This document shows positions 26,775 through 39,912 of a stretch of 64,000 bases of DNA, piece by piece; position 1 is the stretch's first letter, and every line of letters begins with the position of its first letter. Source of the DNA: Siphonodentalium dalli (lineage: Eukaryota > Mollusca > Scaphopoda > Gadilida > Siphonodentaliidae); contig CP136063.1 of the NCBI GenBank assembly GCA_032622095.1, positions 275,147,426 through 275,211,425 on the forward strand, written 5' to 3'. The translations under genes and the position numbers were made by a program. Under the pieces are notes generated by a model. It saw only the letters and a list, made by a program, of their open reading frames with translations. It ran no database searches and was not told the DNA's origin.

Positions 26775-26951
26775 ATATTTTCTTAAAAATTGTCGGCCCA
26801 TGCAGTGGATTCTGTTGTTCCCTGGGCCGGATGTGAGGGGAAATCAAATCCCAATGGGGGTTGTGCAAATGAAGTAAGGTGCCGCCAAACCCTATATGTC
26901 ATCATCACTGATAAACGTTGGTGATTTATATCAAGACACGGAGTGTCCATA
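26775..26951 (+). repeat. Spacer module 15 (177 bp)
   Basis: CATATTCTGG subtype with TCTTAAAAATTGTCGG as in module 10. Confidence 0.95.
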
Positions 26952-27989
26952 TTCTGGTTGGTCATACTGAATTTCTATGATGCTGGTGGGTCCTACTGAA
27001 TTGCTATGATGCTGGTGGGTGCTACAGAATTGCTATGATGCTAGTGGGACCTATTGAATTGCTATGATGCTGGTGGGTCCTAGTAAATTGCTATGGTGAT
27101 GGTGGTCCTGCTGAATTGCTATGATGCTGGTGTATACTACTGAATTGCTATGATGCTGGTGGGTCCTACTGAAGTACTATGATGCTGGTGGGTCCTGCTG
27201 AATTGCTATGATGCTGGTTGGTCCTACTGAGTTGACATTATGCTTGTGGGTCCTACTGAATTGATATGATGCTTTTGGGTCCTGCTGAATTGCTATGATG
27301 ATGGTGGGTCCTACTGAATTGCTATGATGCTGGTGGGACCTACTGCATTGCTATGATGCTGGTGTGTCCTGTTGAATTGATATTGTGCTGGTGGGTCCTA
27401 CTGAATTGCTATGATTCTGGTGGGTCCTGGTGAGTTGTTATGATGCTGGTGGGTCCTGTTGAATTGCTATGATGCTGGCGGGTCCTGTTGAATTTCTATG
27501 ATGCTCGTGGGTCCTGTTGAATTGCTATGATGCTGGTGGGTTCTATTGAATTGATTATGCTGATGGGTCCTACTGAAGTGCTATGATGCTTGTGGGTCCT
27601 GCTGAATTGCTATGATGCTGGTGGGTTCTACTGAAATGATATGATCCTGATGGGTCTTACTGAATTGCTATGATGCTGGTGGGTCCTACTGAATTGATAT
27701 GATGCTGGTGGGTCCTACTGAATTGCAATGATGGTGGTGGGTCCTACTGATTTGCTGTGATTCTGGTGGGTCGTACTGAATTGCAATGATGGTGGTGGGT
27801 CCTACTGATTTGCTATGATGCTGTTGGGTCCTGCTGAATTTCTATGATGCTTGTGGGTCCTGCTGAATTGCTATGATGCTGGTGGGTCCTGATGAATAGT
27901 TATGATGCTCGTGGATCCTGTTGAATTGCTATGATGCTGGTGGGTCCTGCTGAATTGCTATGATGCTGGTGGGTCCTTCTGAATTGCTA

Positions 27990-28768
27990 TGATGCTGGTG
28001 GGTCCTGCTGAATTTCTATGATGCTGGTGGGTCCTACTGAAGTGCTATGATGATGGTGGGTCCTGCAAAATTGCCATGATGCTGGTGAATCCTACTGAAT
28101 TGATATGATGCTTGTGGGTCCTACTGAATTGCTATGATGCTGGTGGGTCCTACTGAATTGCTATAATGCTGGTGTATCCTGCTGAATTTCTATGATGCTG
28201 GTGGGTCCTACTGAAGTGCTATGATGCTGTTGGGTCCTGCTAAATTGCCATGATGCTGGTGGGTCCTTCTGAATTGCTATGATGGTGGTGGGTCCTGCTG
28301 AATTGCTATGATGCTGGTGGGTCCTGCTGATTTGCTATGTTGCTGGTGGGTCCTGATGAATTGTTATGATGCTGGTGGGTCCTGTTGAATTGCTATGATG
28401 CTGATGGGTCCTGTTGAATTTCTATGATGCTCGTGGGTCCTGTTGTATTGCTATGATGCTGGTGGATCCTGTTGAATTGCTATGATGCTGGTGGGGTCTA
28501 TTGAATTGCTATGATGCTGGTGGGTCCTACTGAATTGATATGATGCTGGTGGGTCCCATCTGAATTGATATGATGCTGGTGGGTCCCAGCTGAATTGCTA
28601 TGATTGGTCCTACTGAAGTTCTATGATGCTTGTGGGTCCTGCTGAATTGCTAAGATGCTGGTGGGTCCTACTGAAATGATATAATCCTGGTGGGTCATAC
28701 TGAATTGCTATGATGCTGGTGGGTCCTGTTGAATTGGTATGATGCTGGTGGGTCCTACGGAATTGCTA
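27990..28768 (+). repeat. 779-bp tandem duplication, first copy
   Basis: The landmark TCCTGCAAAATTGCC lies at 28061 and again at 28840. The monomer order of about 27 units is the same. The first copy has GTCCCATCTG where the second has GTCCCAGCTG. Borders are approximate. Confidence 0.85.
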
Positions 28769-29547
28769 AGATGCTGGTGGGTCCTGCTGAATTTCTATGA
28801 TGCTGGTGGGTCCTACTGAAGTGCTATGATGATGGTGGGTCCTGCAAAATTGCCATGATGCTGGTGAATCCTACTGAATTGATATGATGCTTGTGGGTCC
28901 TACTGAATTGCTATGATGCTGGTGGGTCCTACTGAATTGCTATAATGCTGGTGTATCCTGCTGAATTTCTATGATGCTGGTGGGTCCTACTGAAGTGCTA
29001 TGATGCTGTTGGGTCCTGCTAAATTGCCATGATGCTGGTGGGTCCTTCTGAATTGCTATGATGGTGGTGGGTCCTGCTGAATTGCTATGATGCTGGTGGG
29101 TCCTGCTGATTTGCTATGTTGCTGGTGGGTCCTGATGAATTGTTATGATGCTGGTGGGTCCTGTTGAATTGCTATGATGCTGATGGGTCCTGTTGAATTT
29201 CTATGATGCTCGTGGGTCCTGTTGTATTGCTATGATGCTGGTGGATCCTGTTGAATTGCTATGATGCTGGTGGGGTCTATTGAATTGCTATGATGCTGGT
29301 GGGTCCTACTGAATTGATATGATGCTGGTGGGTCCCAGCTGAATTGATATGATGCTGGTGGGTCCCAGCTGAATTGCTATGATTGGTCCTACTGAAGTTC
29401 TATGATGCTTGTGGGTCCTGCTGAATTGCTAAGATGCTGGTGGGTCCTACTGAAATGATATAATCCTGGTGGGTCATACTGAATTGCTATGATGCTGGTA
29501 AGTCCTGCTGAATTGCTATGATGCTGGTGGTTCCTGCTGAATTGCTA
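28769..29547 (+). repeat. 779-bp tandem duplication, second copy
   Basis: The homologous place near 19970-20100 in copy 1 of the large duplication lacks this extra block, so this event came after the large duplication (or was lost from copy 1). Confidence 0.8.
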
Positions 29548-29673
29548 TGATGATGGTGGGTCCTGCTGAATTGCTACGATGATGGTGGATCCTACTGAAT
29601 TGCTATGACGCTGGTGTGTCCTTCTGAAGTGCTATGATGCTGGTGGGTCCTACTGAAGTGCTATGATGCTATG

Positions 29674-29851
29674 ATATTTTCTTACACATGGTCGGCCCAT
29701 GCAGTGGATTCTGTTGTTCCCTGGGCCGGAAGTGAGGGGAAATCAAAGCCCAATGGGGGTTGTGCAAATGAAGTGAGGTGCCGCCAAAACCCTATATGTC
29801 ATCATCACTGATAAACGTTGGTGATTTATATCAGGACACGGAGTGTCCATA
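29674..29851 (+). repeat. Spacer module 16 (178 bp)
   Basis: CATAATCTGG subtype, counterpart of module 11. It follows the 779-bp internal duplication. Confidence 0.95.
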
Positions 29852-30839
29852 ATCTGGTGGGTCCTACTGAATTGCTATGATGCTGGTGGGTCCTACTGAA
29901 TTGCTATAATGCTGGTGTATCCTGCTGAATTTCTATGATGCTCGTGGGTCCTACTGAAGTGCTATGATGCTGGTGGGTCCTGCTGAATTGCTATGATACT
30001 GGTGGGTCCAACTGAATTGATATGATGCTGTGGATCCTACTGAAATGATATGATGGTGGTGGGTCCTGCTGAATTGCTATGATGCTGGTGGGTACTACTT
30101 AATTGCTATGATGGTGGTGGGTCCTACTGAATTGCTATGATGCTGGTGGGTCCTGCTGTATTGCTATGGTACTGGTGGGTCATGATGAATTGTTATGATG
30201 CTCGTGGGTCCTGTTGAATTGCTATGATGCTGGTGGGTCCTGCTGAATTTCTATGGTGCTCGTGGATCCTGTTGAATTGCTATGATGCTGGTGGGTTATA
30301 TTGAATTGATATGATGCTGATGGGTCCTACTGAATTGCTATGATGCTGGTGGGTCCCAGCTGAATTGCTATGATGGGTCCTACTGAAGTGCTATGATGCA
30401 TGTGGGTCCTGCTGAATTGCTATGATGCTGGTGGGTCCTACTGAAATGATATGATCCTGGTGGGTCGTACTGAATTGATATGATGCTGGTGGGTCCTGTT
30501 GAATTGCTATGATGCTTGTGGGTCCTACTGAAATGATATGATCCCGGTGGGTCGTACTGAATTGCTACGATGCTGGTGGGTCCTGCTGAATTGCTATGAT
30601 GCTGGTGAGTCCTGCTAAATTGCTATGATACTGGTGGGTCCTGCTGAATTGCTATGATGATGGTGGGACCTATTGAATTGCTATGATGCTGGTGGGTCCC
30701 AGCAGAATTGCTATGATGCTGGTGGTTCCTACTGAATAGCTATGATGCTGGTGGGTCCTAATTAATTCCAATAATGATGGTAGGTCCTGCTGAATTGCTA
30801 TGGTGGTGGTTGGTCCTACTGAAGTGCTATGATGCTTTG

Positions 30840-31016
30840 ATATTTTCTTACACATTGTCGGCCCATGCAGTGGATTCTGTTGTTCCCTGGGCCGGATGTG
30901 AGGGGAAATCAAATCCCAATGGGGGTTGTGCAAATGAAGTAAGGTGCCGCCAAACCCTATATGTCATCATCACTGATAAACGTTGGTGATTTATATCAAG
31001 ACACGGAGTGTCCATA
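30840..31016 (+). repeat. Spacer module 17 (177 bp)
   Basis: CATATTCTGG subtype, counterpart of module 12. Confidence 0.95.
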
Positions 31017-33160
31017 TTCTGGTTGGTCATACTGAATTTCTATGATGCTGGTGGGTCCTACTGAATTGCTATGATGCTGGTGGGTGCTACAGAATTGATA
31101 TGATGCTAGTGGGACCTATTGAATTGCTATGATGCTGGTGGGTCCTAGTAAATTGCTATGGTGATGGTGGTCCTGCTGAATTGCTATGATGCTGGTGTAT
31201 ACTACTGAATTGCTATGATGCTGGTGGGTCCTACTGAAGTACTATGATGCTGGTGGGTCCTGCTGAATTGCTATGATGCTGGTTGGTCCTACTGAGTTGA
31301 CATGATGCTTGTGGGTCCTACTGAATTGATATGATGCTTTTGGGTCCTGCTGAATTGCTATGATGATGGTGGGTCCTACTGAATTGCTATGATGCTGGTG
31401 GGACCTACTGCATTGCTATGATGCTGGTGTGTCCTGTTGAATTGATATTGTGCTGGTGGGTCCTACTGAATTGCTATGATTCTGGTGGGTCCTGGTGAGT
31501 TGTTATGATGCTGGTGGGTCCTGTTGAATTGCTATGATGCTGGCGGGTCCTGTTGAATTTCTATGATGCTCGTGGGTCCTGTTGAATTGCTATGATGCTG
31601 GTGGGTTCTATTGAATTGATTATGCTGATGGGTCCAACTGAAGTGCTATGATGCTTGTGGGTCCTGCTGAATTGCTATGATGCTGGTGGGTTCTACTGAA
31701 ATGATATGATCCTGATGGGTCTTACTGAATTGCTATGATGCTGGTGGGTCCTACTGAATTGATATGATGCTGGTGGGTCCTACTGAATTGCAATGATGGT
31801 GGTGGGTCCTACTGATTTGCTGTGATTCTGATGGGTCGTACTGAATTGCAATGATGGTGGTGGGTCCTACTGATTTGCTATGATGCTGTTGGGTCCTGCT
31901 GAATTTCTATGATGCTTGTGGGTCCTGCTGAATTGCTATGATGCTGGTGGGTCCTGATGAATAGTTATGATGCTCGTGGATCCTGTTGAATTGCTATGAT
32001 GCTGGTGGGTCCTGTTGAATTGACATGATGCTCGTGGGTCCTGTTGAATTGCTATAATGCTGGTGGGTTCTATTGAATTGATATGATGCTGATGGGTCCT
32101 ACTGAATTGCTATGATGCTGGTGGGTCCCAGCTGAATTGCTATGCTGGGTCCTACTGAAGTGCTATGATGATTGTCGGTCCTGCTGAATTGCTATGATGC
32201 TGGTGGGTCCTACTGAATTGATATGATCCTGGTGGGTCCTACTGAATTGCTATGATGCTGGTGGGTCCTGTTGAATTGCTATGATGCTGGTGGGTCCTAC
32301 TGAATTGCTATGATGCTAGTGGGTCCTGTTGAATTGCTATGATGCTGGTGGGTCCTGTGGAATTGATATGATGCTCGTGGGTCCTGTTGAATTACTATGA
32401 TGCTGGTGGGTTCTATTGAATTGATTTGATGCTGATGGGTCCTACTGAATTGCTAGGATGCTGGTGGGTCCCAGCTGAATTGCTATGATGGGTCCTTCTG
32501 AAGTGCTATGATGCTTGTGGGTCCTGCTGAATTGCTATGTTGCTGGTGGGTCATACTGAAATGATATGATCCTGGTTGGTCCTACTGAATTGCTATGATG
32601 CTGGTGGGTCCTGTTGAATTGCTATGATGCTGGTGGGTCCTACTGAATTGCTATGATGCTAGTGGGTCCTGTTGAATTGCTATGATGCTGGTGGGTCCTG
32701 TGGAATTGATATGATGCTCGTGGGTCCTGTTGAATTACTATGATGCTGGTGGGTTCTATTGAATTGATATGATGCTGATGGGTCCTACTGAATTGCTATG
32801 ATGCTGGTGGGTCCCAGCTGAATTGCTATGATGGGTCCTTCTGAAGTGCTATGATGCTTGTCGGTCCTGCTGAATTACTATGATGCTAGTGGGTCCTGCT
32901 GAATTGCTATGATGCTGGTGGGCCCTGCTAAATTGCTATGATGCTGGTGGGTCACGCTGAATTGCTATGGTGATGGTGGGACCTATTGAATTGCTATGAT
33001 GCTAGTTTGTCCCAACAGAATTGCTATGATGCTGGTCAGCTGGTGGGTCCTACTGAATTGCTGTGATGCTGGTGGGTCCTAATTAATTCCAATAATTATG
33101 GTAGGTCCTGCTGAATTGCTATGATGCTGGTGGGTCCTACTGAAGTGGTAAGATGCTATG

Positions 33161-33337
33161 ATATTTTCTTACACATGGTCGGCCCATGCAGTGGATTCTG
33201 TTGTTCCCTGGGCCGGATGTGAGGGGAAATCAAAGCCCAGTGGGGGTTGTGCAAATGAAGTGAGGTGCCGCCAAACCCTATATGTCATCATCACTGATAA
33301 ACGTTGGTGATTTATATCAGGACACGGAGTGTCCATA
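33161..33337 (+). repeat. Spacer module 18 (177 bp)
   Basis: Shares CCCAGTGGGGG with module 13, but the right half has CCGCCAAACCC and CATATGCTGG. Last spacer of the domain II duplication. Confidence 0.95.
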
Positions 33338-34241
33338 TGCTGGTGGGTCCTACTGAATTGCTATGATGCTGGTGGGGCCTACTGAATTGCTATGATGCTG
33401 GTGGGCCTACAGAATTGCTATGATGCTGGTGGGTCCTACTGAATTGCTATGATGCTGGTGGGTCCTACTGAATTGCTACGATGCTGGTGGGTCCTAGTAA
33501 ATTGCTATGGTGATGGTGTGGCCTACTGAATTGCTATGATGATGGTGGTCCTGCTGAATTGCTATGATGCTGGTGTATCCTACTGTATTACTATGATGCT
33601 GGTGGGTCCTACTGAAGTGCTATACTGCTGGTGGGTCCTGCTGAGTTTCTATGATTCTGGTTGGTCCTACTGAATTGATATGATGCTGGTGGGTCCGGCT
33701 GAATTGCTATGATGATGGTGGGTCCTACTGAAATGCTATGATGCTGGTGTGTCATGTTGATTTGATATGAAGCTGGTGGGTCCTACTGAATTGCTATGAT
33801 TCTGGTGGGTCCTGGTGAGTTGTTATGATGCTGGTGTGTCCTGTTGAATTGCTGAGATGCTGGTGGGTCCTACTGTATTGCTATGATGCTGGTGGGTTCC
33901 ATTGAATTGCTATGATGCTAGTGGGTCCTGCTGAATTGCTATGATGCTGGTTGGTCCTGCTGAATTGCTATGATGCCGGTGGGTACTGCTGAATTGCTAT
34001 GATGCTGGTGGGTCCTACTGAAGTGCTATGGTGCTGGTGGGTCCTGCTGAATTGCTATGACGCTGGTGGGTCCTACTGAATTGGTATGATGCTGACGGGT
34101 CCTACTGAATTGCTATGATGCTGACGGGTCCTACTTAATTGCTATAATTATGGTGGGTCCTGCTGAATTGCTATGACGCTGGTGTGTCCTTCTGAAGTGC
34201 TATGATGCTGGTGGGTCCTACTGAAGTGCTATGATGCTATG

Positions 34242-34418
34242 ATATTTTCTTACACATGGTCGGCCCATGCAGTGGATTCTGTTGTTCCCTGGGCCGAATG
34301 TGAGGGGAAATCAAAGCCCAATGGGGGTTGTGCAAATGAAGTCATGTGTCGCCAAACCCTATATATCATCATCACTGATAAACGTTGGTGATTTATATCA
34401 GGACACGGAGTGTCCATA
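34242..34418 (+). repeat. Spacer module 19 (177 bp)
   Basis: Private changes are GGGCCGAATG, GAAGTCATGTGTCGCC and CTATATATCATC. It precedes the long spacer-free run. Confidence 0.95.
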
Positions 34419-37400
34419 TGCTGGTGGGTCCTACTGAATTGCTATGATGCTGGTGGATCCTACTGAATTGATATAATGCTGGTGTATCCTGCTGAATTGC
34501 TATGATGATGGAGGGTCCTACTGAATTGCTATGATGCTGGTGGGTCCTGCTGAATTGCTATAATTCTGGTGGGTCCTACTGAATTGCTATGATGCTGGTG
34601 GGTCCTACTGAATTGCTATGATGCTGGTGGGTCCTATTGAATTGCTATGATGCTGGTGGATCCCACTGAATAGCTATGATGCTGGTGAGTCCTGTTGGAT
34701 TGCTATGATGCTGGTGGGTCCTGCTGAATTGCCATGATGCTGGTGGGTGCTACTGAAGTGATATGATGCTGGTTGAACCCACTGAATTGCTATGATGCTG
34801 GTGGTCATACTGAATTGCTATGATGCTGGTGGGTCCTACTTAATTGCTATACTTATGGTGGGTCCTACTGAATTGCTATGATGCTGGTGGGTCCTACTGA
34901 ATTGCTATGATGCTGGTGGGTCCTATTGAATTGCTATGATACTGGTGGGTCCCACTGAATAGCTATGATGCTGGTGAGTCCTACTGGATTGCTATGATGC
35001 TGGTATGTCCTGCTGAATTGCTATGATGATGGTGGGTCATACTGAATTGCTATGATGCTGGTGGGTCCTACTTAATTGCTATAATTCTGGTGGGTCCTAC
35101 TAAATTGCTATGATGATGGTGGTCCTGCTGAATTGCTATGATGCTGGTGTATCCTACTGTATTACTATGATGCTGGTGGGTCCTACTGAAGTGCTATACT
35201 GTGGTGGGTCCTGCTGAGTTTCTATGATTCTGGTTGGTCCTACTGAATTGATATGATGCTGGTGGGTCCGGCTGAATTGTTATGATGATGGTGGGTCCTA
35301 CTGAATTGCTATGATGCTGGTGGGACCTACTGAAATGCTATGATGCTGGTGTGTCATGTTGATTTGATATGAAGCTGGTGGGTCCTACTGAATTGCTATG
35401 ATTCTGGTGGGTCCTGGTGAGTTGTTATGATGCTGGTGTATCCTGTTGAATTGCTGAGATGCTGGTGGGTCCTACTGTATTGCTATGATGCTGGTGGGTT
35501 CCATTGAATTGCTATGATGCTAGTGGGTCCTGCTGAATTGCTATGATGCTGGATGGTCCTGCTGAATTGCTATGATGCCGGTGGGTACTGCTGAATTGCT
35601 ATGATGCTGGTGGGTCCTACTGAAGTGCTGTGGTGCTGGTGGGTCTTGCTGAATTGCTATGATGCTGGTGGGTCCTACTGAAGTGCTATGATGCTGGTTG
35701 GTCCCACTGAATTGCTATGATGCTGGTTTTCATACTGAATTGCTATGATGCTCGTGGGTCCTACTTAATTGCTATAATGCTGGTGTGTCCTTCTGAATTG
35801 CTATGATGCTGGTGGGTCATACTGAAGTGCTATGATGCTGGAGGGTCCTACTGAATTGCTATGATGCTGGTGGGTCCTACTGAATTGCTATGATGCTAAT
35901 GGGTCCTATTGAATTGCTATGATTCTGGTGGGTCCTGCTGAATTGCTATGATGCTGGTGGTCCTACTGAATTGCTATGATGCTGGTTGGTCCTACTGAAT
36001 TGCTATGATGCTGATGGGTCCTATTGTATTGCTATGATGCTGGTGGGACCTGCTGAATCGATGTGTTGCTGGTGGGTCCTGTTGAATTGTTATGATGCTG
36101 GTGGGTCCTGCTGAATTGCTATGTTGCTGGTGGATCCTGCGGAATTTCTATGATGCTGGTGTGTCTTGCTGAATTACTATGATGCTGGTGGGTCATACTG
36201 AACTGCTATGATGCTTGTGGGTCCTGCTGAATTGCTATGATGCCGGTGTGTCCTTCTGAATTGCTATGATTCTGGTGGGTCCTGCTGAATTGCTGTGTTG
36301 CTGGTGTGTCCTACTGAATTGCAATAATGCTGGTGGGTCCTGCTGAATTGCAATGATGCTGGTGGGTCCTACTGAATTGCTATGATGCTGTTGGGTCCTG
36401 CTGAATTGCTATGATGCTGGTGGGTCCTATTGAATTCATATGATGCTTGTGGGACCTACTCAATTGCTATGATTCTGGTGGGTCCTGCTGAATTGCTATG
36501 ATGCTGGTGGGTCCTACTTAATTGCTATATTTCTGGTGGGTCATACTGAATTGCTATGATGCTGGTAGGTCCTACTGAATTGCTAAGATGCTAATGGGTC
36601 CTATTGTATTGCTATGATTCTGGTGGGTCCTGCTGAATTGCTATGATGCTGGTGGGTCCTACTTAATTGCTATATTTCTGGTGGGTCATACTGAATTGCT
36701 ATGATGCTGGTGGGTCCTACTGAATTGCTATGATGCTGGTGGGTCCTACTGAATAGCTATGATGTTGGTGGGGCCTACTGAATTGCTATGATGCTGGTGG
36801 GACCTACTAAATTGCTATGATGCTGGTGGGTCCTGCTGAATTGCTGTGTTGCTGGTTGGTCCTGCTGAATTGCTATGATGATGGTGGGTCCTACTGAATT
36901 GCTATGATGCTGGTGGGCCCTTCTGAATTGCTATGATGCTGGTGGGTCATTCTGAATTGCTATGATGCTGGTGGGTCCTGGTTAATTGTTATGATACCGG
37001 TGGGTCCTGCTGACTTGCTATGATGCTGGTGGGTCCTGCTGAATTGCTATGATGCTGGTGTGTCTTGCTGAATTGCTATGATGCTGGTGGGTCCTACTGA
37101 AGTGCTATGATGCTGGTTGGTCCCACTGAATTGCTATGATGCTGGTTTTCATACTGAATTGCTATGATGCTCGTGGGTCCTACTTAATTGCTATAATGCT
37201 GGGTGGGTCCTACTGAATTGCTATGATGCTGGTGGGTCCTACTGAATTGCTATGATGCTGATTGGTCCTATTGAATTGCTATAATGCTGGTGGGTCCTGC
37301 TGAATTGCTATATTTCTGGTGGGTCATACTGAATTGCTATGATGCTGGTGGGTCCTACTGAATTGATATGATGCTGGTGGGTCCTACTGAATTGCTATGA

Positions 37401-38507
37401 TGCTGGTGGGTCCTGATAAATTGTTATGATGCTGATGGGTCCTGCTGATTTGCTATGATGCTGGTGGGTCCTACTGAATTTCTATGATGCTGGTGGGTCA
37501 CCCTGAATAGCTATGATGCTGGTGGGTCCTGCTGAATTGCTATGATGCTGGTGGGTCCTGCTGAATTGCTATGATGCTGGTGGGTCCTGCTCAATTGCCA
37601 TGATGCTGGTGGGTCCTGCTGAATTGATATGATGCTGATGGGTCCTGCTGAATTGCTATGATGCTGGTGGGAACTGCTGAATTGCTATGATGCTGATGGG
37701 TCCTACTGAATTGCTATGATGCAGTTGGGTCCTACTGAGGTGCTATGATGCTGGTGGGTCCCACTGAATTGCTATGGTGCTGGTGGTCATACAGAATTGC
37801 TATGTTGCTGGTGGGTCCTACTTAATTGCTATAATTCTGGTGGGTCCTACTTAATTGATATGATGCTGGTGGGTCCTACTGAAGTGCTATGATGCTGTTG
37901 GGTCCTACTTAATTGCTATAATTCTGGTGGGTCCTACTGAAGTGATATGATGCTGGTGGGTCCCATTGAATTGCTATGATGCTGGTGGTCATACTGAATT
38001 GCTATGATGCTGGTGGGTCCTACTTAATTGCTATAATTCTGGTGGGTCCTACTGAATTGATATGATGCTGGTGGGTCCTACTGAATTGCTATGATGCTGG
38101 TAGGTCCTGATAAATTGTTATGATGCTGATGGGTCCTGCTGAATTGCTATGATGCTGGTGGGACCTACTGAATTTCTATGATGCTGGTGGGACCAACTGA
38201 ATAGCTATGATACTGGTGGGTCCTGCTGAATTGCTATGATGCTGGTGGATCCTGCTCAATTGCCATGATGCTGGTGGGTCCTGCTGAATTGCTATGATGC
38301 TGGTGGGTCCTACTGAAGTGCTATGATGCTGGTGGGTGCCACTGAATTGCTATGATGCTGGTGGTTCCTACTGAATTGCTATGATGCTGGTGGGTCCTAC
38401 TTAATTGCTATAATTATGGTGGGTCCTGCTGAATTGTTATGATGCTGGTGGGTCCTTCTGAATTGCTATGATGCTGGTGGGTCCTACTGAAGTGCTATGA
38501 TGCTATG
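34419..38507 (+). repeat. Longest spacer-free run of 29-mers (about 4.1 kb)
   Basis: About 140 monomers without a spacer, where other modules are 0.7-2.7 kb. Many monomers are of the TACTTAATTGCTATAATTCTGG type, which becomes common in domain III. The part near 35110-35640 repeats the monomer order of 33540-34040, including the odd TATCCTACTGTATTACTATG monomer. Spacers were probably lost here by deletion or never inserted. Confidence 0.8.
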
Positions 38508-38684
38508 ATATTTTCTTACACATGGTCGGCCCATGCAGTGGATTATGTTGTTCCCTGGGCCGGATGTGAGGGGAAATCAAAGCCCAATGGGGGTTGTGCA
38601 AATGAAGTGAGGTGCCGCCAAACCATATATGTCATCATCACTATTAAACGTTGGTGATTTATATCTGGACACGGAGTGTCCATA
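38508..38684 (+). repeat. Spacer module 20 (177 bp)
   Basis: Domain III subtype with AACCATATATG and CTATTAAACG. ATCTGGACAC is private. Confidence 0.95.
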
Positions 38685-39734
38685 TGCTGGTGGGTCCTTC
38701 TAAATTGCTATGATGCTGGTGGGTCCTACGGAATTGCTATGATGCTGGTGGGACCTACTGAATTGCTATGATGCTGGTGGGTCCTACTAAATTGCTATGA
38801 TGCTGGTGGGTCCTACTAAATTGCTATGATGCTGGTGGGTCCTGCTGAATTGCTATGATGCTGGTGGGTCCTGATGAATTGTTATGATGCTGATGGGTCC
38901 TGCTGAATTGATATGATGCTGGTGGGTCCTACTGAAGTGCTATGATGCTTGTGGGTCCCACTGAATTGCTATGATACTGGTGGTCATACTGAATTGCTAT
39001 GATGCTGGTGGGTCCTACTTAATTGCTATAATTCAGGTGGGTCCTACTGAATTGATATGATGATGGTGGGTCCTACTGATTTGCTATGATGCTGGTGGGT
39101 CCTATTGAATTGCTATGATGCTGGTGAGTCCTGCTGAATTGCTATGATGCTGGTGAGTCCTGCTGAATTGCTATGATGCTGATGGGTCCTGATGAATTGT
39201 TATGATGCTGATGGATTCTGTTGAATTGCTGTGATGCTGATGGGTCCTACTGAATTGCTATGATGCTGGTGGGTCCTACTGAAGTGATATGATGCTGATG
39301 GGTCCCACTGAATTGCTATAATTCTGGTGGGTCCTACTGAATTGATATGATGCTGGTGGGTCCTACTGAATTGCTATGATGCTGGTGGGTCCTGATGAAT
39401 TGTTATGATGCTGATGGGTCCTGCTGAATTGCTATCATGCTGGTGGGACCTACTGAATTTCTATGATGCTGGTGGGACCCACTGAATAGCTATGATACTG
39501 GTGGGTCCTGCTCAATTGCTATGATGCTGGTGGGTCCTGCTCAATTGCCATGATGCTGGTGGGTCCTACTGAAGTGCTATGATGCTGGTGGGTCCCACTG
39601 AATTGCTATGATGCTGGTGGTTCCTACTGAATTGCTATGATGCTGGTGGGTCCTACTTAATTTCTATAATTATGGTAGGTCCTGCTGAATTGCTATGATG
39701 CTGGTGTGTCCTACTGAAGTGCTAAGATGCTATG

Positions 39735-39912
39735 ATATTTTCTTACACATGGTCGGCCCATGCAGTGGAATCTGTTGTTCCCTGGGCCGGATGTGAGGGA
39801 AAATCAAAGCCCAATGGGGGTTGTGCAAATGAAGTGAGGGGTCGCCAAAACCCTATATGTCATCATTACTGATAAACGTTGGTGATTTATATCAGGACAC
39901 GGAGTGTCCATA
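39735..39912 (+). repeat. Spacer module 21 (178 bp)
   Basis: Second domain III subtype: GAGGGGTCGCCAAAACCC, CATTACTG, CATAAGCTGG. GAGGGAAAATC is private. Confidence 0.95.

Larger units (their letters stand above)
12771..33160 (+). repeat. HOR domain II (dimer about 3.2-3.5 kb)
   Basis: Two spacer subtypes alternate. One is followed by CCATAATCTGG (13779, 17064, 20292, 25667, 29674 and the right half of 23779). The other is preceded by GCTTTGATATT, has GAAGTAAGG and ATCAAGACAC, and is followed by CCATATTCTGG (14916, 18172, 21458, 26775, 30840). Distances from the first type to the second are 1108-1166, and from the second to the next first type 2120-2899. Monomer variants sit at fixed places within each module, for example ATCCTGATGGGTCTTACTG and TGCAAAATTGCC. 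The left limit is approximate, placed where monomer order first matches 16090-17060. Confidence 0.75.
24263..33282 (+). repeat. Domain II large duplication, copy 2
   Basis: Second copy, longer because of the extra 779 bp near 28769-29547. The sequence just upstream (23957-24260) instead matches what follows spacers 7 and 9. The joint of copy 2 is therefore inside a module near 24260, not at a spacer. Confidence 0.85.

Noticed and set aside
14746-31030. Open frames of 60-87 codons recurring near spacers on both strands
   Set aside because: They follow from 29-mer variants plus the spacer frame. The monomer carries stops on both strands and shifts frame each unit, and 178-bp spacers break the frame. 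Not listed as genes; the spacer frame itself is kept as a finding.
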